NCBI GenBank assembly: GCA_902729315.2
Contig: LR746278.1
Span: 5,187,911 to 5,251,910, forward strand
Source: Spirodela intermedia
Taxonomy: Eukaryota > Streptophyta > Magnoliopsida > Alismatales > Araceae
Reading direction: 5' to 3'
Length of the DNA: 64,000 nt
In this document: positions 24,801-37,325 of the stretch, piece after piece
Numbering within the stretch: the first letter of the stretch is position 1
How the letters are laid out: each line of letters starts with the position of its first letter
Program-made: the position numbers and the translations under genes
Notes under the pieces: generated by a model
What the model was told of the DNA's origin: nothing
The model's database searches: none
What the model saw: only the letters and a program-made list of their open reading frames with translations

Positions 24801-26660
24801 CCTAGTTATTTTCCATTGCCTACAATAGCAAAAGAAGGTAGTATATAATTAGAGAAAAGTGATGCATCACATTAGACAAAATAAATACTCTACCCATTCG
24901 ACCTCTTTTTTGGAGTTACCTTAATCAATTTAAAAGAGAAAATATGTTTTATTTTTAAAGATGGCCAGTAGGTCTGTGTAAATTGATAATATTCGCAATG
25001 ATCAAGCTTTTTGCCATGGTCAGACAGGCGTGCAATTTATATCACTAGCTTGGTTCGATTAGACACCTCTACTAAGATAGAGGAAAGATGAAGATTATGA
25101 CAAATCCACATTCGATGAGATTTCCCAACTCATATTATCAACCAGCTCATGATTGGAAGGTCTTATGCTATAATATGGTGCAAAATCCGGCTGTCATACG
25201 CATAAAGTTGTCACTAAATCTTTATTCGCATCATGCATAACCCAAAAATAGTAACGAGTCGTGTGGGGAGGTGCGCTAGAATGAGCACCACGCCAGAAAC
25301 AGAATCTTGTGGTCCAATGAATGATCCTAGTGGATCTTGAGGAGTATGCGTGGCAAAATGGTGTAGGAGCTGATGATCATGTTTCTGAACTACAGACATC
25401 AATTATCTTATGCACTTGTCGAAGGTAGGAAAAGGCGAGGGAAAAAACTTGTAAGCCTGAGGAATGTTAGGATAAATAAACCTAATGGTTAAGATGAAAG
25501 AACTCCTGAAACCATTGACAGTCAGCGACGAGCCGTAAGGCCAATTAATTTTGAGTTTCATCAAGACATGGTTTTGGGGTTGCACTCGCTTTTTAAAACT
25601 CCCATCGGGAGAGATAAGAACACGTGTTGGAATAATCTCACGTTCTTAGCAGAACCGATGAGTTACTTTAATCGTTCATTCTTCAACGACGACTAACGTT
25701 GTACGAGCACTAAATGTGTAGAGGAGTCGCTTGCATCCGAGATAAGTGAGACTTACGGTACGCATTCCCGACTCTCTTCCCTTCGGCAGCCGGTGAACCC
25801 CCGCGCCCAACGCTAGTCTCGGCGCGCAAAGTTTTCTCTGTGGTGGGACGAGAGTCAAACCGCAAATGTTGAATTGAGCCTATCCGAATGGAACCTAATT
25901 CCAACTGGTTAATAGACTCTCTCTCTCTCTCTCTCTCAGACGTCCCGCGGGACGGTCGCCTAACTATCTACTCCGTCTGTGCGGGGAGCCAGCGCGTATG
26001 GAGCGAAGGGGGAGAGAGAGAGAGAGAGAGAGCGAAAGTGAGAGCGAGAGAGAGATAGAGAGTGGGTTCAGGAGTTGGGAATGCATCTTGCTCTGGGTTT
26101 CTCTCGTCTGCTCTCTTTCCTCTCATCCCCCCCTGCTCTCGCTCCATTGCCTATTCATTGAAGAACAGATCGGCCCTCATAAGGTCTGTGTTGCATCGTA
26201 CGATTCTGGAGTAGAGGGGCCGGGGTCCCGGGACGAGAGGTGGTCCTCCCCGGATCCTTAAGGTATACGCAGCCGTCGTTTAAGCCACATATCGCCGGCG
26301 TCTCTCGAAAAAAATATTGTGTACGGTTGCCGTTCGAAAAAATATTGTCCGGTAGGTCGGATGAGTAAAGGAAATGAAATCGGGGAGATGACTGAATGGG
26401 ACTCATGGATTGACCTCCTCTTTGCTTCCCCGCTTGTTCAGGAAGATATTTTTCTTTTCCCCTCCCTTCACCCAACTGGTGGGCTTCTTTCTTTACAAAT
26501 ATAGAAGCGAAGTGCCTGGGTGCGAGGTATTGGAGAAACAAATATATAGGCACCGAGAGAAGGGCCGGGAAGAGGGCGTGAAAGCACAAGAGAGAGCGAG
26601 CGAGAGAGACACAGAGACACAGAGACACAGAGAAAGAATCGTTCTACCAGAGAAACGCCC
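21832..26660. other. intergenic stretch
   Basis: No gene is supported on either strand. It contains one copy of a dispersed repeat (23,281-23,790), AT-rich DNA at 23.8-25.2 kb, and GA/CT microsatellites at 25,917-25,938 and 26,011-26,062. A CACAGAGA-type run lies at 26,595-26,635 just before the GH3 gene. The last ~700 bp would hold the GH3 promoter and leader. Confidence 0.5.
23281..23790 (+). repeat. dispersed repeat, copy 1
   Basis: GCATGTGAATCCGCAG, then CCAAGATGAGAAGATCACCC, CCACTTCAGTACTGATTCGA and ATTTTCATTC reappear in the same order and orientation at 45,683-46,150. This copy is richer in C and G, and differences are mostly C-to-T or G-to-A in the other copy. No coding frame is shared. 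It is probably an old transposon piece. Confidence 0.7.
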
Positions 26661-26665
26661 CGTTT

Positions 26666-26927
26666 CCCAGTGATGGGCACCAGGCAGCGGCAGAACCGAT
26701 CCTCCCAGACGACTATTACCTCTCTATCAAATACTTCATGATGCGCCAGAGTGACGCCCCCTTACCCGGTGATGTACACGACGCAGCGGCGGAACCGGCC
26801 GCCCAGGACGACGGCCGCCCCACGATCGGCATGACCAGCCATAGAGAGGCATTTTTCGCTGGTGACGGGAACGAGAGAACGGGGGAACCGACCTCCCAGG
26901 ACGACGACATTACGGGGTGGTTCGACC
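26666..26927. repeat. degenerate ~93-99-bp tandem repeat across the GH3 start region
   Basis: Three imperfect copies, at about 26,669, 26,768 and 26,861, share GGTGATG-type starts followed by GCAGCGGC(A/G)GAACCG and then CCCAG(G/A)ACGAC. All three are in the same reading frame as the GH3 coding sequence, but the first lies upstream of the first ATG. In protein terms the motif is G-D-x(6-8)-E-P-x(2)-Q-D-D. Confidence 0.7.
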
Positions 26928-29773
26928 GGGTGGCGGAGAAGGCCGGTTTCGTGCAGGCAGAGACGCTGAGGCGCATCATTGAGATCAACCGGGGTACGGA
27001 GTACCTGAGAAGGTGGCTGGGGGAGGACCTTCGCCTTGAGGACCTGGAGCTAGAGGAGCTAGAGACAGTCTACAGCTCTCTGGTGCCCCTCGCCTCCCAT
27101 GCAGACTTTGAACCTTATATTCAGAGAATCGTCGACGGCGACGCCAGCCCCATCCTCACAAGGGATACTATCGCCACCATTTCTCTCAGGTATCTGAATC
27201 TTCTCTACTAATTCGGTCATATGGTTGCGGCGTCCACCCTTCAGCTCTTCAAGCTAGCAGCAGCCCACAGAGCCAGGTCTGTAGCCAAAAGCAACATTTC
27301 CCACCCCCCACCCAGAGCATTAGAAAGTCCAACCGCACATCTCATAATCGATCTGATCATCTATCTTATGTCTGTTGCGTTGAGCAGGGTCTTCCCCATC
27401 AGAGCAGGGGGTAGGATTCTGGAATTCATCTACGGCAGCCAGCGGCACCAGACGAGAGGCGGCGTCACTGTGGGCACGGCCACCACCCACTTCTACGCAA
27501 GCGAGGAGTTCAAGATCAAGCAGAGAACCACCAAGTCCTTCACTTGTAGCCCGCGGGAGACGATCCTTGCCGGGGACTACAAACAGACTACCTACTGCCA
27601 CCTCCTCCTCGGCCTTGTCCACTGCGACCATGTCGAGTTCGTCACCTCCACCTTTGCCTACAGCATAGTCCAAGCCTTCGCGGCCTTGGAGGAGCTGTGG
27701 CCGGAGATTTGCCAGGACATTAAAACCGGAGGCCTCAGCCAGGTGAAAGTCACCTCCCCCAACGTCCGGAGGGCCGTCCTTGAGGTAGTATCCCCCGACC
27801 CGTCTCTCGCTCGCAGGATTAAATCCACGTGCAAGGAACTCCAGGCGGTAGACTGGCAGGGCGTAGTCCCGGCGCTGTGGCCCAACGCCAAGTATATCTA
27901 CTCCATCATGACCGGATCGATGCTGCCGTATCTGAAGAAACTGCGGCACTACGCGGGAAGCCTCCCACTTGTGGGAGCTGATTATGGTTCCTCTGAGAGC
28001 TGGATTGGTGTGAACCTGGAGCCATCCAATCCGCCAGAGAGGGTCACTTTCACGGTGATCCCTACCCTCGCTTACTTTGAGTTTATACGTCTGAGAAGGC
28101 ACCCGCTGCAGCACGCGAACCAACTTGGGTGGACTGAGGGATCAGGAGCCGTGGACCCTAGGGTTGCCGACGATTTTGTGGAAGATGAACCGGTGCCCCT
28201 GAGCAAGGTCAAGGTGGGCCAGGAATACGAGCTCGTCCTCACCACCTTCACAGGTTCGATACTCGTTCCTCCGTCATTCACTCTTTTACCGTCCCACAAT
28301 TCATACCACACAGCAACGAAAATGGGAACGAAAAATCTGAAGTTGGGCTGCACCTCTCCACCTGAAGATTTGGAAACGGGCGAAGGTAGCCGTTTCTTTC
28401 TGCCATTGACACCCCAGACAACCTTCAAAAAATGCGCATTAGATATGCATCCCCTAACACTAGCGGCGACGAGGTTGTCGAAGGATGGATGGCGGTGGGT
28501 GGGGGGCCGAGGGAGAGAGAGAGAGAGAGACCACCTGTTTCTGTCATCGACCTTTGCTCTCCCACTGCGCCATGACTCCTCGACTTTGTTTGACTTCATA
28601 TAGGCCACGCTAAGATGAATTCGTAATTGCCTTATTAGCGAGTCCTTCCAGTGAGGACAATCGTATAAGGGGTTTTGAAACGAACGGCCTCAGTACAAGG
28701 GAAGAATTCCTTAAGTTCCCAGAAGATGTTTCATGAACCCTCGTCACTTCTTCTCTTTCCGACATATCATTTTTGCCCACCTTCCGTGTGCTATCCCGAT
28801 TTGCACCTTTCTTGCTCACAGTTGCCTGATACAGAAACATCTTCTGGGATTCTTAAATCTCCTCGTTTATTGCTTTTTTAATCGTATCCCGGCCTTCATT
28901 AATGTAGACGTGACGGCCAGGTGGCCCCTGGCTGACGCATCTCCTCGTTTCGTCTCACCGAAAACTAATTTGAGGATTTAGAGTGAACACTTTTAAATGC
29001 CTTAATGGACGGTTCCTTTGTGTGTGATGAGTCTCTGACATATGGCGTGGGTGTCTTCCCGAGCAGCATGAGCCCTAGAGACACGTCATTATCCAGTGAT
29101 CTGCATTCGACCTCTGCTTTTCACGTTAATGGCATGTGTATCTCCCCGTGTGCCTCTCTCACATACAGATCCTGGTATTATCATCCAATGCTTGAGCAAC
29201 TCGTCTCGATTTCTCCATGTCGCAGGACTGTACAGGTACAAGCTCGGAGACGTGGTGGAGGTGACGAGTTTCTACAAGGGCTCCCCCCAACTGAGCTTCG
29301 TCTGCCGGAGGAAGCTCATCCTCACCGTGAACATCGACAAGAGCACGGAGAAAGACTTGCAGCTGGCCGTGGAGAAGGCCTCTCGCTTGCTGGCCGGAGC
29401 GAGATCCGAACTGATCGATTTCACCAGTCACGCGATCGTCGGAGACGGCGCGCAGAAGCGAGGGCACTACGTTGTCTACTGGGAGGTGAAGGGGGAGGCG
29501 GACGAAGATGTGCTGCAGGAGTGCTGTCGAGTGATGGACCTGGCATTCACCGACTACGGCTACGTGGTGTCGAGGCGATGTGGCTCCATCGGACCGCTGG
29601 AGCTCCGGGTGGTGGAGAGGGGCACCTTCAAGAAGATACTGGACTGCTTTGTAGGCAATGGGGGAACCTTGGGGCAGTTCAAGACCCCACGGTGCACCAG
29701 CAACCAGGTGCTCCTCCTGATCCTCGACCGGCGCACCCGGCGGCAGTTCTGGAGCACCGCCTACGAACCCTGA
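26738..29773 (+). CDS. GH3: GH3 acyl-acid amido synthetase, JAR1-like (3 exons), lacks motif I
   Basis: GH3 enzymes adenylate jasmonate, auxin or benzoate-type acids and couple them to amino acids in the cytosol. Exons by GT/AG and frame: 26,738-27,189; 27,388-28,253; 29,226-29,773, giving 621 residues against ~575-580 for JAR1. Similarity to JAR1/group I is clear: EPYIQRIVDGDASPILT, YIYSIMTGSMLPYLKKLRHY, YGSSES (350-355, ATP-binding motif II), YRYKLGDVV (442-450, motif III), then INIDKSTEKDLQLAVEKAS. After ATISL, exon 1 joins directly to VFPIRAGG. The ~36 residues that normally lie there, with the SSGTT(x)GRPK phosphate-binding motif I, are absent. None of the three frames of the 198-bp intron encodes them. 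The N-terminus also carries a repetitive acidic extension; M at 26,831 is an alternative start. It may be a catalytically dead paralogue or a pseudogene with an open frame, since no stop interrupts it. Confidence 0.88.
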
Positions 29774-32348
29774 GAAGCCCTTCTCCCCGTCGCGTGCGTC
29801 GCCGGAGGGCGAGTGGGGACGGGTACCTTCCAGCTGTCACCGGAGACAAGACAGGCCTTGTGACGAGCTGCAACAGTGTTCCCACTAGCGCTGCGTACCA
29901 AACCCAGGCCGTCTGATCGGAACTTACAAAACCAGGTTGCAGACCGGGGGCTGGGGTCTCATGCAAGCTGTTATACCGCGTAATTCGCTATTTTCGGCTC
30001 GAAACGGACAGCTGGCGGCTCGGGGCAGTCGGTGGCGCCTAGTGTCTGCCTTTATGGGTTTCCAGCCAGCTTGAACACGCCGTGGAAGCGAGAGATGCCT
30101 GGACGGATTCGACGATTTGACAGGAGCATCATCCATGTCTCTCACGGCTGTTATCATCTGCTGTCCCGCCAGTTTAGTGTTTCGGCCGCCCTACTTTTCA
30201 ACATCACCTCAAGCGCACGTGACAATAACGTACCACCACGAACCCCCGATTTGGGGGCGTTGACTGTGCTACCCGGTTCCCGAGGGCCGCTGTCAAAGGA
30301 TCGGGACGCGATAGGCGGATAGCTTAGCGATCATCGGCGGCGACGACAGATCAAGGATACAAGTTCTAAAACTCATGGACTCCCTGAAAATGGCCGACTA
30401 TTATGACACAGATACTTGCGGTCTCAGTCTTCTTGCAATATGAATATCGCATCTTCAGGAGATCTAAACCCACCACACTTAAGAACTTGCATGCCAAAAA
30501 TATGCGTATAACACGAGAATAACAATTAAATCTAAAGGTATTTCAACAATTTTTTCGTAATAACAATTAAAAAAATGTCATCGGTGACTTCTCCCTCTCT
30601 CCTCACAAAATTGCCTGGTCGTATGAGGAAAGGCCGTCAAGAACAAGAGCACGTGTGGAGAGTCTCCAAAAAATATTGACATGTCAATTGGTGCAAGCTC
30701 CATCCGTCATTAGATTTTCTACAATTCCTTTGATTGTCATACATATTTTTTCTTATTTCCTTTCTTCCTTACACATTTGTAGGAAACAAGAAGGCTCAAA
30801 AGATGCATGTCAAAAGTTTCAAACGGCTCAGCAGGCTAATAAAGACGCAAAACAGTAAGATGTTGAAGGCCGTACTAAGACTTATATTGGTTGCCCATTA
30901 GCCATAAAAACACGCTTTCTTTGAGTAGTCACAACAATAGTTACTGCGTTTTATCTAGGAATTTTCCTACTTTCAGCCTTCAATGGATATACAACTACTT
31001 CATGGCCTGTTTAATGAGCCATGGACCGTAAAATGGAGACATTTTCCGACGAATACAGAAATAATCTTTCATATCCTCCTGGAGAATTCAGGGCGGCTCA
31101 TCATGCCGTGCATTTGAAAATTCCAGATATCATTCCTCGCGGATTCAAGGTATAATTTCTACCTACCCAAGTTCCCCCCATCATTAACATGCATTCAATT
31201 CTGAGTTGCGACCTATGCAAATTTGCCATACACAGTTAAGGGATTTGTAATCAGTCGATTATCTCAATTATAGAGATTCTTGATTAGACTAAGAATGAAT
31301 GACGACCGAAGGTGAGCCGTTCTCACGACTATGTTCACTTAACTGCTCTCATTAAACTAGTTAATTATGGAATGAAGCCTTGGAAATGCTTTCCTTCCTT
31401 TTTTCCATCTCATGACTCAGGCTGATCATCTCCCCCATTTTGTTCATCATCAAAGGGGGAGCCCAGAGTGAACATAAAACTCAGTCGGTCTAAGCCCATG
31501 CACGTTCCTTGACAGTGGCTGTTCCGCCTGTTATCCAGGATCTTCCATCCCCTACGCCTTCAAGTCTTCCTTGAATGTATGGGTTTATCAGGTAAGGTCA
31601 AGGGACGTACTGGCAGACATTGGAGGATGTAAGGGTCCATGAGAGCCACATTCATCATCAACGGAGCCCGTTACCACTGCACCCATCTCCATTGATACCT
31701 TTAATTAACTGACCTGTGTTAAGGCCGACTCGCCCAACGGTCACTGCCAAATTCTGAGCTAACAAACGGGAAAAAGTATAGTGAAATGACTCGTGGAGAT
31801 AAACTAATCGCTAAATTCGCCGCCTCCACCAATTTGTGAGAAAATCATCAAATGTGCAGATTTCTTTGACGAATCAATGCAACTGTCACTACAGCGCTCC
31901 GTACACAGTTTCCATGACCCCATGGGGTTGGATGTAAATCAATGATAGAGATAGTTTCTGAGCCCACACCCGCTCATATTCGACCTTTTGGATTGCTCTC
32001 ACTCCTCCATGAAGGGAACCGGGCGTTCCTTTGATATCCTGCAGTCAACAGAAAAGCCATCAACTTTATATATATAAATATAACAAACGTTCCTTGGTTG
32101 CACAAGAAGAAAGTGGAGGAGCCACACACAGTTATGCCACTCACCTCCTACTCAGGTAGACGAGCTTCTTTTGTCTCTGGTGGCGTATCCTCTATAGAGG
32201 GACTTGGAGAGAGGGATGCATATACTCCTTGCGATCTGTTGACCATTTCAAATGGCATCATAATGCAGGAAAAGGAGAGGTCCGAAAGAAGGGGATGATT
32301 TCAGTTGGGATAAAGTAGGCACCTAGGATAAATTTTCTCGTCTACAAT
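29774..32348. other. intergenic stretch
   Basis: No recognisable gene. The first few hundred bases are GC-rich GH3 3' flank, then composition drops. A 44-codon open stretch starting at 31,021 ends against GGATTCAAG|GTATAA, which looks like an exon edge, but nothing around it supports a gene. Confidence 0.45.
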
Positions 32349-32505
32349 CTATCGGTACTTAGTAAAGCCCTCCAAGGAGCAGCTCGTACTTTTCCTAATA
32401 AAATTAGCTTTGCATACACAAGTCAATTGTAGTAGAACAACTGATGTAATACCTCTCCCTTCATCTTCATACACCTGATTATCAAGTGTTTGCCCCTCAG
32501 GATAT
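32349..32505 (-). pseudogene. 3' part of an unidentified gene, cut off by the retrotransposon
   Basis: On the minus strand the 157 bp immediately outside the element's 3' LTR form an open frame of about 51 codons ending in TAG at 32,349-32,351. It reads YPEGQTLDNQVYEDEGRG, later VVLLQLTCVCKANF and KSTSCSLEGF. The composition is coding-like and the direction and position fit it being the continuation of the exon that ends at 43,091 on the other side of the element. Joining the two sides across the 5-bp duplication leaves a one-base phase difference, so either the border is misplaced by a base or an indel occurred. The family is not recognised. Confidence 0.55.
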
Positions 32506-34163
32506 TGGTGTGCACTTGTCGTTGTGTTTAAATGTATACTATATAATAATATTTATAACTAAGACTTAATAAAATACTAGTATAGAAGTAAGTCTTAGGT
32601 CAAACATAGAGAGAGTGATTAATCTATCGTGAAAACAAATTTAATTGTATATAAAGTGATTTTAATATTTTATTAATACTCAACAGAAATAATAAAATAG
32701 AGGGATGAGGTGAGAAGAATAAAAGAAGGAAAGTAGAGAAAAGGAAGGAGGAAAAGAGAGAGAGAAGAGAGAAAGGGAGAGATCTCACAAGAGATAGAGA
32801 GAGAAGAGAGGTCTCAGGAGAGAGGGAGAGAAAGAAATAAGATGAAAATGAAGGAAGAGAGAAATACGATCAACCCATTTTTTTGGACAAATTTGTGTCC
32901 GAAGATTCACACACGTGACATGAGGTCAGCCGTGAATGTCTCCAGCTTGTTTTAATCATTGAACGTTCATTAATCAGCCTTTAATCATAGTGATTTTGCA
33001 TTCGAAAATAAAAAAATACTCATTATTTGTAAAATATTGGGAACCTGATTCAACTACAAAAATCAATAGAAAACAAGTTGAAAATTATCTTAACTTAATC
33101 TTAGACGAGTTTCAGAGGATTCAAAAGAATAAGGAAGATCATTTATCAAGTTTTGAATTAGTTCTATTCATTTCAATCAAAATGTGCATGAAACGGAAAT
33201 AGCTTGCTGTAAAATATAAATAAATGACAAAAGTAGGTAAGTAAATACTGAAAATAAGAAATAAATCGTTGCCCAAGTTTAGTCTGCCTCTTGGGCAACT
33301 AGAGACACCGGTGTGGTGGCTTGGTTTCGTTCAGCCGTGCCACACCACGCTGGAAGTTATAGAAGTATCATTCGGAAATGCTACACTACTTGCTGGAGAG
33401 ATCCACTGAAAAAAGGGTTGACCACACTGTCACTATTGTTCTTGGTACCGTAGCACCTCCATACCTATCAAATCAGCCTTTAAGGCCATGTGCGTGCTGA
33501 GCGGTGTCAGATTCACAAACTACTGATGGATCACTTTATGCATCTGATATCGTGGTGGTTTGCGAGTCGCAGAATTAAGTAAATTGGATGATGTGGCTAT
33601 CTGCATACCGCTAGATCACACCGTGCTCCAGATGGCTGCGCTAAAACATATGAAAATATTTAGCCCCACATCAGAAATATTTCAGAACATATGCCGAATA
33701 TAAACTAAAAGTATATCTCTTAGTAGAGATCCCTTCTCTCGAAATAAAATAATGTCTAGGACCATCTTGAGAGAAGGCAATAAGGTGGTTTGCCCTCGTG
33801 CATGCACGTGTGTATGGGCACTCCTTGCCCCACAACCAGTTGGCCACCGGGATGTGGAAGGGGAGTGGTGCACACATGCACAGAGCAAGGCCTTCGCCAC
33901 TTGAGCCCAACTCGTAGCTCCCCTAGTCTAGGTCTACCCACTCGACTATTGTTCCCCCTCTAGGTCAGTTGCCAAGTGACAGCTTGCCAATAGGCAGAAG
34001 AATTTTTATATTTTAAATTTTTTACTTTAATAATTAAAAATTACGCTAAGTATTCTAACTTTAGACTTTTAAAATTAATAATATATCCTATATTTATTCT
34101 ACAAGTTAACAAAATAAAATCAAATAATAAAACTAATTAAAACACATAAATCTAGCTTTAAGA
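32506..34163 (-). mobile_element. 3' LTR of the Ty3 element
   Basis: Matches 41,220-43,090 along its length: GTTTAAATGTATACTA near the start, the GAGAGAGAAG purine block at 32,750-32,830, CCCAAGTTTAGTCTGCCTCT near 33,270, and AAAACACATAAATCTAGC at the end. It lacks about 235 bp present in the other LTR (42,134-42,365). The short open frames at 33.7-33.9 kb are not conserved in the partner and are not genes. Confidence 0.88.
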
Positions 34164-34446
34164 AATACCCCCAACTTTGAAATTTGCTAGTCCCTAGCAA
34201 TAAGCAAAAAACTTACAAAGTTAAAACTATTTATTAATTATTTTACATGAATTATTTATTTTCTCATTTTTTCACTAGAGATGGCATTCAAATAAATATT
34301 CAGATGTTCATGTGATTCGAAATAGTTTCCTACAAGATCAACAAAAAAAAATGTTTCCATATCCAAATGAACTATTTCAAAAAATATTCATCTTAACTTT
34401 CATTCTAGATTCGTGCACCCAAGTAGCGTATTCCATTTGTCTCTTC

Positions 34447-34533
<87 letters not shown>

Positions 34534-35468
34534 AACATCATAAGTAGGTAGCTTTGCCCATATAGCTTATTTTTCATGTCTAAATCTCACATGTGGAAAG
34601 CCTCCATGAGACAAGTGGGAAATCCCCATAGAAGCATTTGCACTCACTTTTAGTTATTTTTTATTTTACATCTTGTCCTAGTCTCACATATACAAAAGTC
34701 TCTATGGGACAAGTGAGAAATCCCCATATATATTTTTTTCGTGAGTTGGGTCTTACACTCTACCATATAGTGATTTGATTATATATATAAGACAAATGGT
34801 CAACTACTTAGGATTTCTCATATTAAGAATGTCTAGCTTCCAATAATTTTATACAATTTCAACCTCATCACATCTAACTTCATGATTCCTACTAATTCAA
34901 AATGTCAATTCATAACATATGATCATGATCATCAAGATATAGTCTGAAAATATTTCATCCTTCAATGTATTACATTTTTTTTCTATCACTTGAAGTCACT
35001 AAATCTAGCACACTTTAACCTTCATACTTAAATGAATTTACCATCTTATAGGAAAAATATAGAAATCTATGAATTCATCAATACTCGTTTTAAATTTTCC
35101 TTCTATGCTAATTATTTATGAAATAAATCTAACTGAATTTTCTTTGCTCCCCCCAATTAAAATCGGAATTGTCTAGAATGACATGAAATATATTATCAAA
35201 TTAAACTGCACAGCAAAAGATATATACTCATAAATCAGCAAGTATAACATGATAAAACATAAATGTATGAGGTACTACTGAAATTAAAATAATCAGCAAC
35301 GAAATTCTAAGTTTATTAACTAAAAAACACAAATTAAATTCTGCAACACTAAAATTATTGGGTTGCCTCCCAATCAGTGATAAGTTTAGTGTCTTCAGCC
35401 GAACACATGTAAGCTTAGATCAATTCTAAGAAATCTACTCTTTCAATTTCTTTTTCTTATTCAAGTTC
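34164..35468 (-). other. non-coding tail of the Ty3 element with an ATT microsatellite
   Basis: Between the integrase end and the 3' LTR there is AT-rich sequence without open frames of substance. An (ATT)n tract of about 86 bp at 34,447-34,532 produces poly-Ile readings on both strands. Near 34,600-34,730 the words CTCACATGTGGAAAGCCTCC and ATGGGACAAGTGAGAAATCC occur in two diverged copies about 110 bp apart. Confidence 0.7.
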
Positions 35469-36047
35469 TCAGTATATTTTGAGCCGATACCCATTAACTT
35501 TAAAACTTACACTTGTTTTCAGATCTTTGATCATTATTGCTCCATATTGATCAATAGTCTCAAGAAGATATGGACCATCCCACCTAGATCTTAATTTTTC
35601 AGGAAATAATTTTAATCTAAAATTGTACAACCAAATTTTTTGTCTTGATTCTAGATTTTTTCTAGTAATATACTTATCATGGAAATCCTTAACTTTAGCC
35701 TTATAAATAAGAGAATTCTCATAAGCTTCATTACGAATTTCATCTAATTCATGCAATTGTAAAAGTCTCTTATGGCCTGATTTTTTTGTATCCATATTAA
35801 GCTTCCTAATAGCCCAATATGCACAATGTTGAATTTCCACTGGTAAATGACATGATTTTCCATAAACTAATCTATAAGGTGATGCACCTAAAGGAGCTTT
35901 GTATGCTGTCCTATATGCCCATAATGCATCATTAACACCATATTTTCTAAGTAACATCTTAAAGTGATGATTAGTGAAATGAGTTCCCCCATCACTAATT
36001 ATTACTTTAAGACATCCAAATCGTGTAAAAATATTATTTTGGACAAA
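35469..36047 (-). pseudogene. integrase C-terminal half of the Ty3 element, with internal deletion
   Basis: Entered from 36,047 in the minus direction after a TAA at 36,045-36,047. The frame has the SDGGTHF block holding the second catalytic Asp, then LLRKYGV joined directly to NDALWAYRTAYKAPLG and SPYRLVYGKSCHLPVE. In intact relatives roughly 40 residues (PYHPQTSGQVE and following, including the catalytic Glu of the DDE triad) sit between KYGV and DALWAYR. The C-terminal SH3-like part (KLRSRWDGPYLL) is present and the frame stops at 35,469. Loss of the Glu makes it unable to integrate. Confidence 0.85.
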
Positions 36048-37325
36048 TTAGATAACTACTTCATGATCATTTGTTCTTGTTGGAATAGCTTCTACCCACT
36101 TTGACACATAATCAACAACTAACAAAATATATTCACAGCCTCGAGATGAAAGAAAGGGTCCCATAAAATCAATGCCCCAAACATCAAAAATTTCAACAAC
36201 AATTACTGATTTTAAAGGCATTACAATTCCTTTTTGAATATTAATGGCAACCTGACATTTGATACGGTGCTTATAAAATGTGTGAGCATCTTTAAATAAA
36301 GATGGCCAATAGAAACCACATTGTAAAAATTTTGTTGCTATTTTCTTGCTTGCAAAATGACCCCCACATCCATAAGAATGACAATGTTCTAAAATTTGAA
36401 ATTGTTCTTCTTCAAGAATGCATCTTCGTAAAATTTGATCTGAACTTAGATGAAATAAATTAAGGTCATCCAAAAAATAATATTTAATGCAAGCAAAGAA
36501 TCGTTCGCATTCATCTTTTAGCCAATATGATGGGATTTTTCCAATTGCTAAATAATTAACTATATGTGCATACCATGGTGTGAGCTTACTATGTAAGGCA
36601 AGAATATGTTCATCAAGAAATAAATCATTTAATTCAACCTTTTCTTGCCCTTCAATTCTAGACAAATGGTCAGCTACTACAGTTTCTATACCTTTCTTAT
36701 CCCGAATCTCTAAGTTAAATTCTTGCAATAATAAGATCCATCTAAGTAGACGTGGTTTTGTTTCTTTCTTAGTCAACAAATATCCTGTGGCTGTGTGATC
36801 TGAATATACAATAACTTTAGATCCTAAGATAGAAGATCTAAATTTTTCTAAGGCAAAAACTACTGCAAGTAATTCTTTTTCCATAGTGGTATAATTTATT
36901 TGTGCATCAGGAATAGTTCTACTTACATAATAAATTACCACTGGTTTCTTATCAATTTGTTGACCTAAAACAGCACCCAATGCACGATTTGAAGTATCAC
37001 ACATGATTTCAAAAGGAATTAACCAAGTGGGTGATTGTAAAATAAGTGCCTTGGTCAATGCATTCTTAAGTATAGAAAAAGCTTCTAAACATGCTTCATC
37101 AAAATCAAAAGTGATATCTTTAGCAAGTAAGGCTATAAGAGGTCTAAAAATTTTCAAAAAATCTTTGATAAATCTTCTATAGAAACTAGCATGTCCTAGA
37201 AATGATCTAATTTGACAAAGAAACGTAGGTGGAGGTAAATTAATAATAGAATCAATTTTTGCTCTATCTACTTCTATTCCTCTTTCACTCACAATATGTC
37301 CTAAAACAATACCTTCTCTAATCAT
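36048..37325 (-). pseudogene. RT thumb, RNase H and integrase N-terminal region of the Ty3 element
   Basis: A 425-codon open frame. In order: the RT connection ([33 protein letters not shown]), RNase H ([47 protein letters not shown]), the integrase HHCC zinc-binding domain ([12 protein letters not shown] ... KCQ) and the first catalytic Asp in [12 protein letters not shown]. It ends at the TAA that separates it from the rest of integrase. RNase H acidic residues appear to be kept. The long intact stretch suggests that inactivation was not extremely ancient here. Confidence 0.92.

Noticed and set aside
27320-28123. 267-codon minus-strand frame
   Set aside because: Antisense shadow of GH3 exon 2, which has clear family motifs on the plus strand.
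31021-31155. 44-codon ATG-started frame ending at a donor-like GTATAA
   Set aside because: Too short, no partner exon and no recognised similarity.
33671-33941. Three overlapping minus-strand frames of 60-80 codons
   Set aside because: They lie inside the LTR and are not preserved in the equivalent part of the partner LTR.
34312-34577. Frames rich in Ile on both strands
   Set aside because: Translation of an (ATT)n microsatellite.
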